64,000 nucleotides of DNA from Chrysopilus asiliformis (lineage: Eukaryota; Arthropoda; Insecta; Diptera; Rhagionidae). Each line of letters begins with the position of its first letter. Position 1 is the stretch's first letter. A model generated the notes under the pieces. The model saw nothing but the letters and a program-made list of their open reading frames with translations. It had not been told where the DNA came from and made no database searches. The DNA lies in NCBI GenBank assembly GCA_964034945.1, contig OZ035961.1:75642188-75706187 (forward strand), given 5' to 3'. A program made the translations under genes and the position numbers. Positions 21,300-31,551 of the stretch are shown here, in pieces.

Positions 21300-21820
21300 A
21301 AACATAACAAAAGCTATAATTGCCAATCTGGCAATTATTGAAAACCCTTATGGTAATTTAAGTGAACGACGAACAGTTGTATCAAAATTCCACTTTGAAG
21401 TCAAACTTTCCAACAAGATTTTTTTTATTTATTCCAATCGGATTTTGATGTATGGGAGTTTTATGTAGAATCATAATAACTTTTGTTCTTACACTTTTTT
21501 GATCAAATTCACCGTTTTTGAGATATAAAAACGTTTTCGTTCTTATGGGGGGGTACCCCCCCTAATGGTCCATTTTTGCCCATTAACGAACTTAGTCTTG
21601 CATTTTTACGAAAAACGAATCTGCGTAAAATTTCAAGTCTCTAGCTCAATCCGTGCGCCCGCGATCCGCGCCACAGACGGACGGACATGCAAAATTCAAT
21701 TTTTTTTATCATTCTAAACACACTGGTGTAATTCATTTTTGTGTGTGATGACGGGATCTTGGCGTTACAAACGGTAAGGCAAATTTAATATACCCTTTGG
21801 TTTCACCATACGGATATAAA
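21300..21820 (-). mobile_element. mini-me/HINE-like element, copy C
   Basis: Inverted relative to copy B. The hairpin ATTGCCA-ATC-TGGCAAT lies near 21321 and the 5' end (GGTTTCACCATACGGATATA) near 21800-21820. The GTCY tract is reduced to two or three units near 21673, and the 3' subterminal repeat is mutated. It is an older or contracted copy. Confidence 0.85.
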
Positions 21821-22009
21821 AAATAAGAAATACACGTTCAAATTATTACTGGTAGCTAATTAAAGAAATCCGGATTAATTGAATAAATTTATTTATTTAA
21901 TTATGTATTCGAGATTACTTTAATTAGCTACCAATAACAGATTTAACTTTCTTTCTTAGTCTCTAATCAATAATATAAATTAATAAATCCTCAGAGCTGA
22001 GTAAAATAC

Positions 22010-22830
22010 GCAGTATTTCTATGTTCGGTACCAATACATAATTTACTGGTACTTATCACCAATACTAGGAGTTTTCTCTATTGACACTGTAAATAAATAC
22101 TGGTATCAAGTACCAGTACTTTTCAAAAAGTACTGCAAAAATTCATAGTACTTTCCAAAAAGTACTTGAAAATTATCAGTACTTTGCAAGAATTACTGAA
22201 AAATTACCTGTATTTTGCCAAAAATACTGCTGACAATTCCAGGACAATTCCAAAAATACTGAAACCAACAAGTAAAAAATGTTTACAGTAACAAAAACCC
22301 ACAATTAATTTTTATGTACTGAAGAAAATTAATTGTGATTTTTTGATGTAAACTGTCTAATGGTAAGGAGTGAATTCAATTACAACAAACATAATTTAAT
22401 ACGATGAGCATAAATGTGCTCAAAAGCCGCCGCGGAAATTTGTCAGGTTGCTGCTAATCATTTTCCATACAAATTTTTATGTTTCATTTGTCGGATCGTA
22501 AAATTATGCGATTTTCTCAGTTTACACGCAATTTCCGCAAGTTCATGAATACCCTTAATATTTATTGAAGGGTAAGTAAAGTGTGAACTTTCACTTAATT
22601 CAGAAAATGAAAAAAAATGCCTTCAAGTACTGAAGTACTTTGAAAAAGGTACTGCAGTAATTTTAAAATACTGAAGTATGTTTTTGTACGCTTTTGCAGT
22701 ACCAGTTGTAGTAGTGTTGGTATTCTGTTTCTCTGTATTTGATATACTGGTACTGATATTTTCCAGTATCAGTATCAATGCACTGGTACTGCTTTTGTAC
22801 TGCAGCACAAAAAGTACTTAAATATGTCCA
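22010..22830. repeat. AGTACTTTT/GTACTGG word-rich foldback region
   Basis: More than a dozen AGTACTT, ACTGGTAC and CAGTACC words occur in both orientations in two blocks (22040-22240 and 22620-22825), suggesting a degenerate foldback element. The middle (22365-22557) ends AAGTTCATGAATACCCTTA, resembling the AGGGTATTCATGAA family seen at 48640 and 62604. Confidence 0.5.
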
Positions 22831-23094
22831 GTTCTGTAAATCCTGCTTTTTTTAAATACCGCCCGGATTAACCGGATGTCCGTACCAGCGGGGTTGGCAT
22901 TAGCGAGACTCTACTGTTTTTTATTTATATTTATTAAACACTAAAAAACGATCACTAAATTTGCATACCATATGAAGAAAGGCATTTTCGGTTTTTATTT
23001 TATTTTTAAATATTAGTCTTAACATTTATCAACAATTTTAGCGAAAAAAAACTTACATTATGTTTTCTTTTTATTGTGATAAAAATGTTTTTGT

Positions 23095-23905
23095 CAGTCC
23101 CTACTTTTTGGGATAGATGCCCAACCTATGGGATAGACGCCCAACATGATAAATGTGCATGTGAGATAGATGCCTTTGAGGAAAAAAAACGTTTTATTAA
23201 GTTATAACAAAATTTTATTATACATTTTAAGTCATTTATATACATATATGTCTATCCAATATACACATACTGCAATATAAAAAAAATTAATTAAATAATA
23301 AAGAAAAAAATAACAAAATTCAGTGTCTTTTGGGAGGAAATCCAACGGCCTCTAATTTCTTAATATAACGCACGAGCCGTTTTTCATTGTCGAATCCAAG
23401 GATAGGATGTTTACCTATAATAAATAAGTATTTTCAATGAATGTGGGAAAGCAAATAGGTATATGTTATTACCTAGAGTTAATTTGCCCCTAAGGTCAAC
23501 TATCCCTTTAAAAAAGAAGGCGTCTATCCTTTTCATACCGGATAGATGCGCCAATTATTTAATAAATTAAATGTGGATAAAAAGAAATTTTTTTTTTCAC
23601 AAACACTAAACACTCCATTTGACACATAAAAAATAAAAAAATATATACATACTTCTTTAAGCAAAAGTTCCAAGAGTTTTTGTGCAGCTCAAAATAAGTT
23701 TTTGGAGTTTTCCCTTGTTCGAAAACAAAAATGCCCAATTATCCCGCAACACGCCCGACTCTCGCGAATTTTAACAACGCACTGAAGTTTCATTGAGCAA
23801 ACACTTCATATGTAGAATGTGACATGTTACGTTTTGTTTCGTTAAGTACCACTTTTTAACAGTGAGGCATCTATCCCAGTGGGGCATCTCTCCGTGACTT
23901 ACCCT
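23095..23905. mobile_element. TIR-like element with repeated GGGATAGATGCC words
   Basis: At least seven related words occur: GGGATAGATGCCCAAC near 23112, GGGATAGACGCCCAAC near 23132, AGATAGATGCC near 23166, and inverted or variant forms near 23520, 23549, 23869 and 23885. They cluster at both ends in opposite orientation, like subterminal transposase sites. A 95-base minus-strand exon-like stretch with an HTH signature lies inside. Confidence 0.5.
23320..23414 (-). pseudogene. CENP-B/pipsqueak-type HTH exon fragment of a transposase
   Basis: The minus strand has an acceptor-like TTATTTATTATAG before a frame reading GKHPILGFDNEKRLVRYIKK then LEAVGFPPKRH and a stop. This resembles the G-R-P-x-x-L-x-x-x-E-E-x-x-L-V-x-Y-I...G-F-P segment found in pogo/CENP-B-like DNA-binding regions. 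It is only 30 residues, and no DDE catalytic domain was seen nearby. Confidence 0.4.
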
Positions 23906-24031
23906 ATGTAACGAAAATTGTAGGATCGACTTTTACTAGTAAAAGCTAACCGATTTGGACGCGATTTTTTGCATTCGAAAGCTGCTATCGTCTCATAGAA
24001 CCCTATATATATAGAACCCTATATATACATA

Positions 24032-24674
24032 TCTATATATATAAAAATGGATGTTTGTTGCTTTGTTGGTTTATTTGTTTGTTTGTTTGTTTGAGATTAC
24101 AAAACTCAAAAACCACTAGACGCGTTTTTTTTGCAAAATGATCTGTGTTGCCAGAAGCAGGTTTTTAGCTATGTTAGATTTTTAAAATTCTAAACGGAAG
24201 GTCCTGAAAGGATAAGGAAAATACCCTTTTTCCAAATTTTCCCCGGAAAAATTGGCAAAATGAGGTGTTCGGGGTCGCTGATCACAAATCCGGAGTTGGA
24301 TTTTCAAAATTCGAAACGGAAGGTCCTGTAAGGATAACGCAAATATCCTTTTTCCAGTTTTTCCTGGGAAAAATCGGCCTTAGGGGGTTTTTGGGGTCCC
24401 TGACCACGAATCCGGTGTTGAAATTTCAAAATTCTGACCGAAAAGTCCTGTAAGGATATCGCAAATGATCTTTTTCCAATTTTTCTTGAAACAATTGACA
24501 CTAAGGGGTTTTCGAGATCGCTGATCGCGAATCCGGTGTTTGATTTTTCAAATGCTAAACGGAAGGTTCTGTAAGGATAACATTTTTTCCCAAAACTTTT
24601 TAAGTTATATATGGTTTTTTGGCATTCTAAAATTTATACAAAAAACTTTAAGCTGGCAACGAAAGGTCTGCTAG
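24032..24674 (+). mobile_element. non-autonomous Helitron-like element
   Basis: It starts TCTATATATATAAAAATGG and ends GGTCTGCTAG, flanked by A on the left and T on the right, as expected for Helitron insertion between A and T with TC...CTRR ends. A GTTTGTTTGTTTG run follows the 5' end. The core is a 120-bp minisatellite. No rolling-circle replicase is present. A clear 3' hairpin was not identified, which lowers confidence. Confidence 0.6.
24175..24600 (+). repeat. 120-bp minisatellite inside the Helitron-like element
   Basis: About 3.5 copies of a unit containing ACGGAAGGTCCTGTAAGGAT, CTTTTTCCA, TTTTCC and GATC/GACCACGAATCCGG. Periods start near 24178, 24301, 24419 and 24541 and diverge from each other by several bases. 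A single diverged unit reappears at 50170-50235. Confidence 0.85.
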
Positions 24675-25009
24675 TATAACATATAGGGAAACATTATCAT
24701 AACGTAACGAAATAACGATTTTCCGTTTTTTTTTCTCAAAATTGCGTTATAACGTTATAGAAATTTAATTCCATTACAATAACGAAAAACGTAACAAAAA
24801 CCGAAAAAAATTATTAATTTTTGCTTGATTTTATTTTTTATTATTTTTTTGGTGAAGAGTTCATCAAGTATAACGCTCCTATAGACCTACCACCTGCATA
24901 AAATATAATTAAAAATATTGGGGTAGTATTTTTAATCATATTTTGATTCAGACTCCAGACTCACTCTATTTCTGGAGATACGAAAAAGAAAATCTTTTAA
25001 GCAACTTTT

Positions 25010-25149
25010 TATACCCGTATGGTGAAACCAAAGGGTATATTAACTTTGCTTTACCGTTTGTAACGCCAAGATTCCGGCATCACACACAAAAATGAATTAC
25101 ACCAGTGTGTTTAGAATGATAAAAAAAATTGAATTTTCCATGTCCGTCG

Positions 25150-25192
<43 letters not shown>

Positions 25193-25568
25193 CGTCTGTC
25201 TGCCTTTGGCGCGGAGTGCAGGCGCATGGATTGAGCTAGAGGCTTGAAATTTTGCGCAGATTCGTTTTTCGTAAAATGCGAGGCTAAGTTCGTTAATGGA
25301 CAAAAATGGACCATTAGGGGGGGTACCCCCCATACGAACGAAAACGATTTTTGCGAATATCTCAAAAACGGTGCATCTTATCAAAAAAGTCCAAGAACAA
25401 AAGTTATTCAGGATATTATTCTACATAAAACTCCCATACATCAAAATCCGATTGGAACAAATTTTAAAAAATCTTATTGGAAAGTTTAAACTGTTCACCA
25501 TTCACTTAAAACACCATACGGGTTTTCAATAATTGCCAGATTGGCAATTATAGCTTTTGTTATGTTTT
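25010..25568 (+). mobile_element. mini-me/HINE-like element, copy D (full length)
   Basis: Complete copy: 5' subterminal ACCCGTATGGTG near 25013, a long GTCT-dominated tract at about 25141-25203, 3' subterminal CACCATACGGGT at 25512-25523 (exact inverse of the 5' one), and terminal hairpin near 25532-25548. The GTCY tract is longer than in copies B, C and F. Confidence 0.9.
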
Positions 25569-26642
25569 GGTATCGAAAATATTTTCTTTTTGGTATCTCT
25601 AGAAGTAGAGTGACACTGGCAAAAGCAAAATCCGACTCAAAATCAGCGACGTCAAAATAGCCTAAAATTCAATATCTTTGATATTGACACAAAAAATCGT
25701 TTTTTTAGGCAATTTTTTTTTAATGAACAAAACCTTTGTACGATTGTTTTTTATTGATTTTTTAACTTAAGAAGCACTATTTTAGTTTTTTTTCTATTTT
25801 TTTTTTGCGCAAGAAACAGTATTTCGGGCAAGCGCCGCTTTGCCTTGTTGAATACTTTTGGATTAACATTAAAAGCTTTACTTTTCCCAGACCCCTCACC
25901 GATTATCTGCGCTCCTAGATTAAAGATACATCTGTATCTTTTAATAGTGCCATAAGTTTCTTGAATTAAGTTCATTTATCTCTATTTAAATTTGATATTT
26001 TTATGAGGTTTTATTTTTACTTATAAGAAATAAATATACAGTAAAAACATTGTTCCGGAAATACGAGTATTCTATATATTAATTCTACAGGCAGCGCATA
26101 AAAAAATCTTACCTCATGCCTGTACAATAGTCTGAAACGACTACACAACGATATCTGATAAGATAAGAAATCTTTTTAGTGTTAAATATGATGATAACAG
26201 TCACTGTCCAATGTTACAAGCACCTACAATCAACGACGAAAATTCAAATATTTTATTTGGATATTCTTGACGAAAACAAAAAAAAAATTGATAACAAACT
26301 TATCGAAAAAGATAAGAAATCTACTGATAATTATTTAACGGTGACAAATTCAGTTTTCACGTTCATAAAATTGTCATTTAAGTGTGAACTTTGGTTGAAA
26401 ATTAAACTTACCTGGTGTTTATCTCGTAGAAGAAAGTAACAGAGGAATATTTTTAGTGTGCTGCAAGGTGTTCAAAAGAGTGAAATTGTGAGTGGAATTA
26501 ATATTACGTAATATTGTTTTTTTTTTATAACAATATATTTTGGATACAAAGCTTCAAGCACAAACGTGTGGTCTCAAAATTTTAGCAATTGAAATTTCTG
26601 TATAAAAACATTTAAACCCGTGTAAGGGGTAGTTTTTTATTT
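25569..26642. other. spacer between two mini-me copies, no supported gene
   Basis: AT-rich with short frames only. A 74-codon minus-strand frame at 25751-25975 and an 86-codon plus-strand frame at 26179-26439 show no known motif. Confidence 0.5.
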
Positions 26643-27240
26643 TAAAACATAACAAAAGCTATAATTGCCAATCTGGCAATCATTGGAGACCCGTATGGTG
26701 ATATTCGTATCAAAATTCGAACGGTTATACCAAAATTCCACTTTGAAGTCAAACTTTCCAATAAGATTTTTTAAAATTTATTCGAATCGGATTTTGATGT
26801 ATGGGAGTTTTATGTAGAATCATATCCTAAATAACTTTTGTTCTTGCACTTTTTTGATAAGATGCACCGTTTTTGAGATATTCGCAAAAAAAGTTTTCGT
26901 TCGTATGGGGGGTACCCCCCCTAATGGTCCATTTTTGCCCATTAACGAACTTAGCCTCGCATTTTACGAAAAACGGATCCACGCAAAATTTCAAGTCTCT
27001 ATCTCAATCCGTGCGCCCGCAATCCGCGCCACAGACGGACGGACAGACAGACGGACAGACAGACGGACAGACAGACGGACAGACGGACAGACAGACGGAC
27101 GGACATGCAAAATTCAATTTTTTTTATTATTCTAAACACACTGGTGTAATTCATTTTTTTGTGCGATGACGGGATCTTGGCGTTACAAACGGTAAGGCAA
27201 AGTTAATATACCCTTTGGTTTCACCATACGGGTATAAAAA
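26643..27240 (-). mobile_element. mini-me/HINE-like element, copy E (full length)
   Basis: Inverted full-length copy. The hairpin near 26661-26680 is followed by ACCCGTATGGTG near 26690, and the 5' end lies at about 27220-27240. A long alternating GACAGACG tract at about 27030-27106 corresponds to the (GTCY)n region and is the longest here. Confidence 0.9.
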
Positions 27241-27863
27241 TAGTAAGTCAAAAGTTCTTCAATAGTTTAGGGAATAGTTTAAGTACTGATTTAAGAAAAT
27301 TTTTGGTCATGTAACTTCATCGAAAGCTATACTGATAAATAAAATCGATAATTTTTTTTCTATTAAAGCAATTTAAGCCACACCCTAAAACAAAAAGTAG
27401 ATAAAATCTTTTGCGAATAAAGTATTTAACTGCTGTATCACTTCTATATTAGCCATACACAGGTTTAAGAAAAAGGTTAAATTACCAAGGTCTTTTTTAA
27501 TTTCGCAAATTCTCGAAAATTATCAATCGAAAAAAATTAAATTTTCTTACATTCGAATTTTTTTTCAACCGCTCTGTTATCTGACTCTAAATTTAAACTG
27601 ATATGTGTTATCAGAAGCGGCACCATAATTTTGATTTCATCAATTCGCAGGTCGCTTATTTGTAATTCACCTGTCATAATCTAAAAATTGCGGTTAGCTC
27701 TACCAAGTGGAAAAATTGGCAGCGTTTTGACGGTATTTATCGAATCTGTTTCACAATAATTTTATCTTTGGAGCCATTTGTTCTTATTAAATGTTTTTTT
27801 CTAATTATCTAACCAAAATTCTTAATAAATATCTTATTACTGTATAAAAGAAATAGTGAAAAT

Positions 27864-28002
27864 CAATGATTCAACCAAATTGGCATTGTTTTTATTAAGG
27901 TTATATTGGTTTATAATCTTTATTCCCAAAAAATTAAAAAAGTTTAAGATTATAAACCAATACAACCTTAATAAAAACAATGCCAATTTGGTTGAATCAT
28001 TG
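27864..28002. repeat. 57-bp-arm near-perfect hairpin
   Basis: Left arm 27864-27920 and right arm 27946-28002 are inverted copies with one mismatch (TTATATTGG against TTGTATTGG), separated by a 25-base A-rich loop. Such a stem could be transcribed into a long double-stranded RNA, or it is a foldback element. No TIR superfamily termini or target duplication are evident. Confidence 0.9.
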
Positions 28003-28320
28003 TCAGATTGATAAAGCTTCACAGAAAATAAATGACGCACTAGATTTCCAATTAATTAAATCATTATCAATTTTATTTCTAGCCAAATTTGAACTTTATT
28101 TTTTTTTTCTACAAATTTTACCCAATAAAATTTGTTACAAATAAGTGAAAAATCCACAAAACATTCTCAAAACCTAAAAAAAATACAAATCTCCATCTTT
28201 TATAGAAGACTAATTAAAATTTTCAGTTTTGTTCAACAAATATTGTTTTGTATAATTAAATGTTATCTGAAATATTATATTAAATTCCTTATTAGTGAAA
28301 ATTTTAGTTTGTTTAATGTA

Positions 28321-28782
28321 ACCCCTAGACGTACAATATTATTGTGTAATATTTCAATATAGTGCAATATATTGACCGTCTAGGGGTCATATTGAACGGT
28401 TGAGCAATATATTGAAGGAATCAAAATCGGTTTGACTTTTATTGCACAATAAGGTTTTATTGTATAGTCTGAGGGCAATATTGCACAATATTGGCTCAGT
28501 ATCGTATGAAATATCGCTGAGAGTACACCAAACCATGACTTATTTTTAAGTCATTCAACAAATGTTCATGGGTACTTCTTTTTTTAACCACTCCTTCAGC
28601 TTTTTTTAAAATCTTTTTTTGAAGTTCACAGCCAGTGCAATGGCTACACAACTAGCTTCAATGTCTTTAGGGACATTTTGACTGCACAAGAATCAAACGA
28701 AAAATGATTTATTGTGCAATAATATTGCATCGTCTAAGGGCATGTCAATAATATTGTACAATAATATTGTACGTCTAGGGGT
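28321..28782. mobile_element. MITE with 25-bp perfect TIRs (ACCCCTAGACGTACAATA)
   Basis: The first 25 bases at 28321-28345 equal the reverse complement of 28758-28782. Inside are many AATATTGCACAATA-type words. Length is 462 bp with no coding frame. A target duplication was not resolved, so the superfamily is open. Confidence 0.85.
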
Positions 28783-28823
28783 CCTTAAGATTGTAAAGTT
28801 TTTTTTTACTTGCAACTAGGTTA

Positions 28824-28873
28824 CTAGCTTATGCCTACTTGAAACAGGCTAGCTTATGACTACTTGGAACAGG
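28824..28873. repeat. 25-bp tandem duplication
   Basis: Two copies of CTAGCTTATGCCTACTTGAA+ACAGG with two differences. Confidence 0.85.
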
Positions 28874-29309
28874 CGGCATATGCCACTGAATAGTGTCACT
28901 CTCCTAGACCAAACATATTTGATAAGTACACCTGGAGCAGGCAAACTTCGGAGAGAATAATATATAAAAAATAATTTGACGTTTGAACTTTTTCTTTTGA
29001 AGTTTAATGGCTGATAGTGAACTTGATATTGTTGACTCTCGCGCCACACCTATATATCCGCCACAGGATAATTTTTGTTTCTTTTCGCTCCAAATGGCAT
29101 ATTGCGAAAGAACTTGACTCTTAAAAAGAAATTTTGGTACTTGACAGCACATCAATTTCTCTCCTAAAGTTAAATTTTTTGTGACTTATTGTTGCGTACG
29201 ATATACAAGGTCCACAGCAATGAAATTTTGTTGGAAGAGAAAAACTTTGGTTGGCAGAACCAAAGTTTGGCTCTCCTAAGTAATGGACAATCGGGTGTTT
29301 TTTCTCAGT

Positions 29310-29990
29310 GTACAGGATAGGGTTTATTTCGTATAAATAATAAATTAAATAAAAATAAATTTAAGAGGCAGTTAACATCTATGACTTAAGCGAATTTTAT
29401 TCTGTGACATAAAATTCATGTCACAAGACAGTTTATATTACGACAAAAATGTCTGAAATTTATTGGAATAAATTTGATCGCTGAGAGTGAAGTGAACTTG
29501 TTCTCTGATATATGAATAAGTGTCATGGAAAAAATTCCAAGAGAGAAATTCAGTAAGTTCTGACAAGTGATGTCACCAATTTGCCTTTGGAGGGAAGTAG
29601 ATTGGGCCAAAAATAGTATTGATACTAATACTAGCAGATTTTGGAAAAACAACCTTTTCTACCTATGCCGATATAAAAATTTGTATAACTAAAGCTAAAT
29701 AGCTTTATCATTCATAATACTAACATTCTATTAACAAAAAATTTTTCAGGAATTCTGATAGTAAATAAAACTTTTTTAATAAATCCTCGATAAAATATAC
29801 TTATTATTTAATAATAGGAACTTGTGAACACAAAAAGTGCATTTCATAAACCATCAAAATAAAAAAAAAATGTTAATTTCAAGGAACATAACGCAAAAAT
29901 AAATTAACTATTCAAAAGTATGTATTTAAATACACATATAACAAAAAATAAGCAGATTTTTCATTTAGTGCGTAGTGGATTTTCCAGGAC
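29310..29990. other. spacer, no supported gene
   Basis: AT-rich. Just left, 29290-29308 reads TTTTTTCTCAGTG followed by TA, which looks like the right end of a CACTGAGAGAAA-type element (see 52504). The opposite end was not found. Confidence 0.4.
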
Positions 29991-29994
29991 CTTT

Positions 29995-31440
29995 TATTTA
30001 TTTATTTATTGTTTACAAGCAAACAGGATTACAATCCTAACAAGCCATAATAAAATTAGAAAAAAAAATTATGATTTACTAAAATATACGTTTAAAATAC
30101 TCTGCCGAAACTTATAACGCGAAATACTAAAATCAAAATATTCTTGCCATTTGTTGAATAAAGAGCACATGTTAGAGATGGGCTCATTGGCTCCGTACGA
30201 GGTTCTATGAAACGGAACGTTTAAAATATTGTGATGTCTCAACTTGCGACTAGGGACGTTGAAGTTAATTGAGCTTAAAATAAAGGGAGAAACAATTACA
30301 CCAGAAAACACATTGTAAAGAAAGAGTACTTGTAACAATTCACGACGAAAATACAATGTTTCTAATTTAAAAAGGAAACATCGGGATTCGTAAGGCGGAA
30401 GCTCTTTATGATTATTCCAATTAAGCCTACGAAGAGCAAAGCGAACAAAGCGTTTTTGAATTGCTTCAAGTCTCTTAATATGGACGTCAAAGCATGGACT
30501 CCAGACTACACACGCATATTCTAGTACACTTCTGATAAGAGAAACATAGACACTTTTCAATGCATATGGATCACATATATCTCGCGAGAAACGCTTAATG
30601 AATCCTAACATACGATTTGCTTTTGTGATTACATAGTCAACGTGTATGTTGAATGATAATTTTGTGTCAAACATAACACCGAGATCTTTGATTTCGGTGA
30701 CTCTATTTATGTTAACCTCATTGAGTTTGTAATCAAACGTTAAAGGACTGGACGAACGGTAGTACGACATCACAGAACATTTGGAAATATTGAGACCAAT
30801 ACAGTTGCGTTCACACCACTCAACGAAGGCATCTAAGTCTAGCTGAAGCAATACTGCATCATATAATGTATTGACTTTTCGAAAAATTTTCAAGTCGTCA
30901 GCATATATAAGAAAATTGGACGATTTAAAAACATTACATAAATCGTTAATAAATAAAATAAATAATAACGGACCAAGGTGACTTCCTTGAGGGACTCCTG
31001 AACGAACGTAAAAAGGACTAGATAAAACATTGTTTATTTTAACACACTGACAACGATTTAATAAATAAGACGATAACCATTCCAATAACTGAGAGTGAAT
31101 GCCGATTTTTTCAAGCTTCCTCAAGAGAATAAGATGGGGTACTCTGTCAAATGCTTTGGTAAAATCAGTGTAAATGACGTCGACTTGTGATCCACCTTCC
31201 AATTCATTCAAGCAATAGTGCGTAAGCTCAATTAGGTTAGTAACCGTAGAACGACACTTAACAAAACCATGCTGTTGCGGGGAAATACAACCTTCAACAG
31301 CAGCTGATATCTCGTCACAGACTAATTTTTCGAAAATTTTTGCAATAGTGGGTAGAATTGCAATCGGTCTGTAATTCTCGACATTACTACGACAACCTAT
31401 GCTTTATGGATAGGAGTAATGTGTGAAATTTTCCATAAGA
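29995..31440 (-). mobile_element. 5'-truncated non-LTR retrotransposon (Jockey/CR1-like)
   Basis: The reverse transcriptase reads right to left and ends in a TAAA-repeat tail (AAATAAATAAATAAA on the minus strand near 29995-30015). The 5' side stops abruptly around 31438, about 110 bases from the start codon of the LRR gene and in opposite orientation. A two-base shift near 31400 breaks the frame between TPIHK and GCRSNVENYRPIA. No target duplication was confirmed. Confidence 0.85.
30069..31385 (-). pseudogene. reverse transcriptase of the truncated LINE
   Basis: The open frame continues upstream of the first TTG codon (31211) to about 31385 and encodes NYRPIAILPTIAKIFEKLV, GFVKCRSTV, DFTKAFDRV, SGVPQGSHLGPLLF and the catalytic FLIYADDLKIF box. 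A long C-terminal region without RNase H follows. The endonuclease ORF part is missing through 5' truncation, and an upstream frameshift isolates another 15 or so codons. The RT core is intact, but the copy cannot be autonomous. Confidence 0.85.
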
Positions 31441-31551
31441 AATAGTAGTAGATTCTACCACAATTGTAGTAGGGTGACATCTATGGTTCTGACAGTTTAG
31501 TATATTTATTGTACGATGGTATTTGAAAAAAGGTTTTTTTTTTGCTTTTAG

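Larger units (their letters stand above)
20970..22916. mobile_element. Tigger/pogo-like shell with nested insertions
   Basis: The right end read inverted is CAGTAGAGTCTCGCTAATGC, a Tigger/pogo-type terminus. The left end GAGTAGTGTTCCGTTAATCC is a diverged partner, followed by CGAAC in place of CAAC. TTAATCC/GGATTAA words recur inside, for example 21870. A mini-me copy (21300-21820) and a repeat-word block (22010-22830) lie within. No transposase frame survives. Confidence 0.4.

Noticed and set aside
27864..28002. microRNA precursor
   Set aside because: Stem of 57 bp with near-perfect pairing is longer and more perfect than animal pre-miRNAs; listed as a hairpin only.
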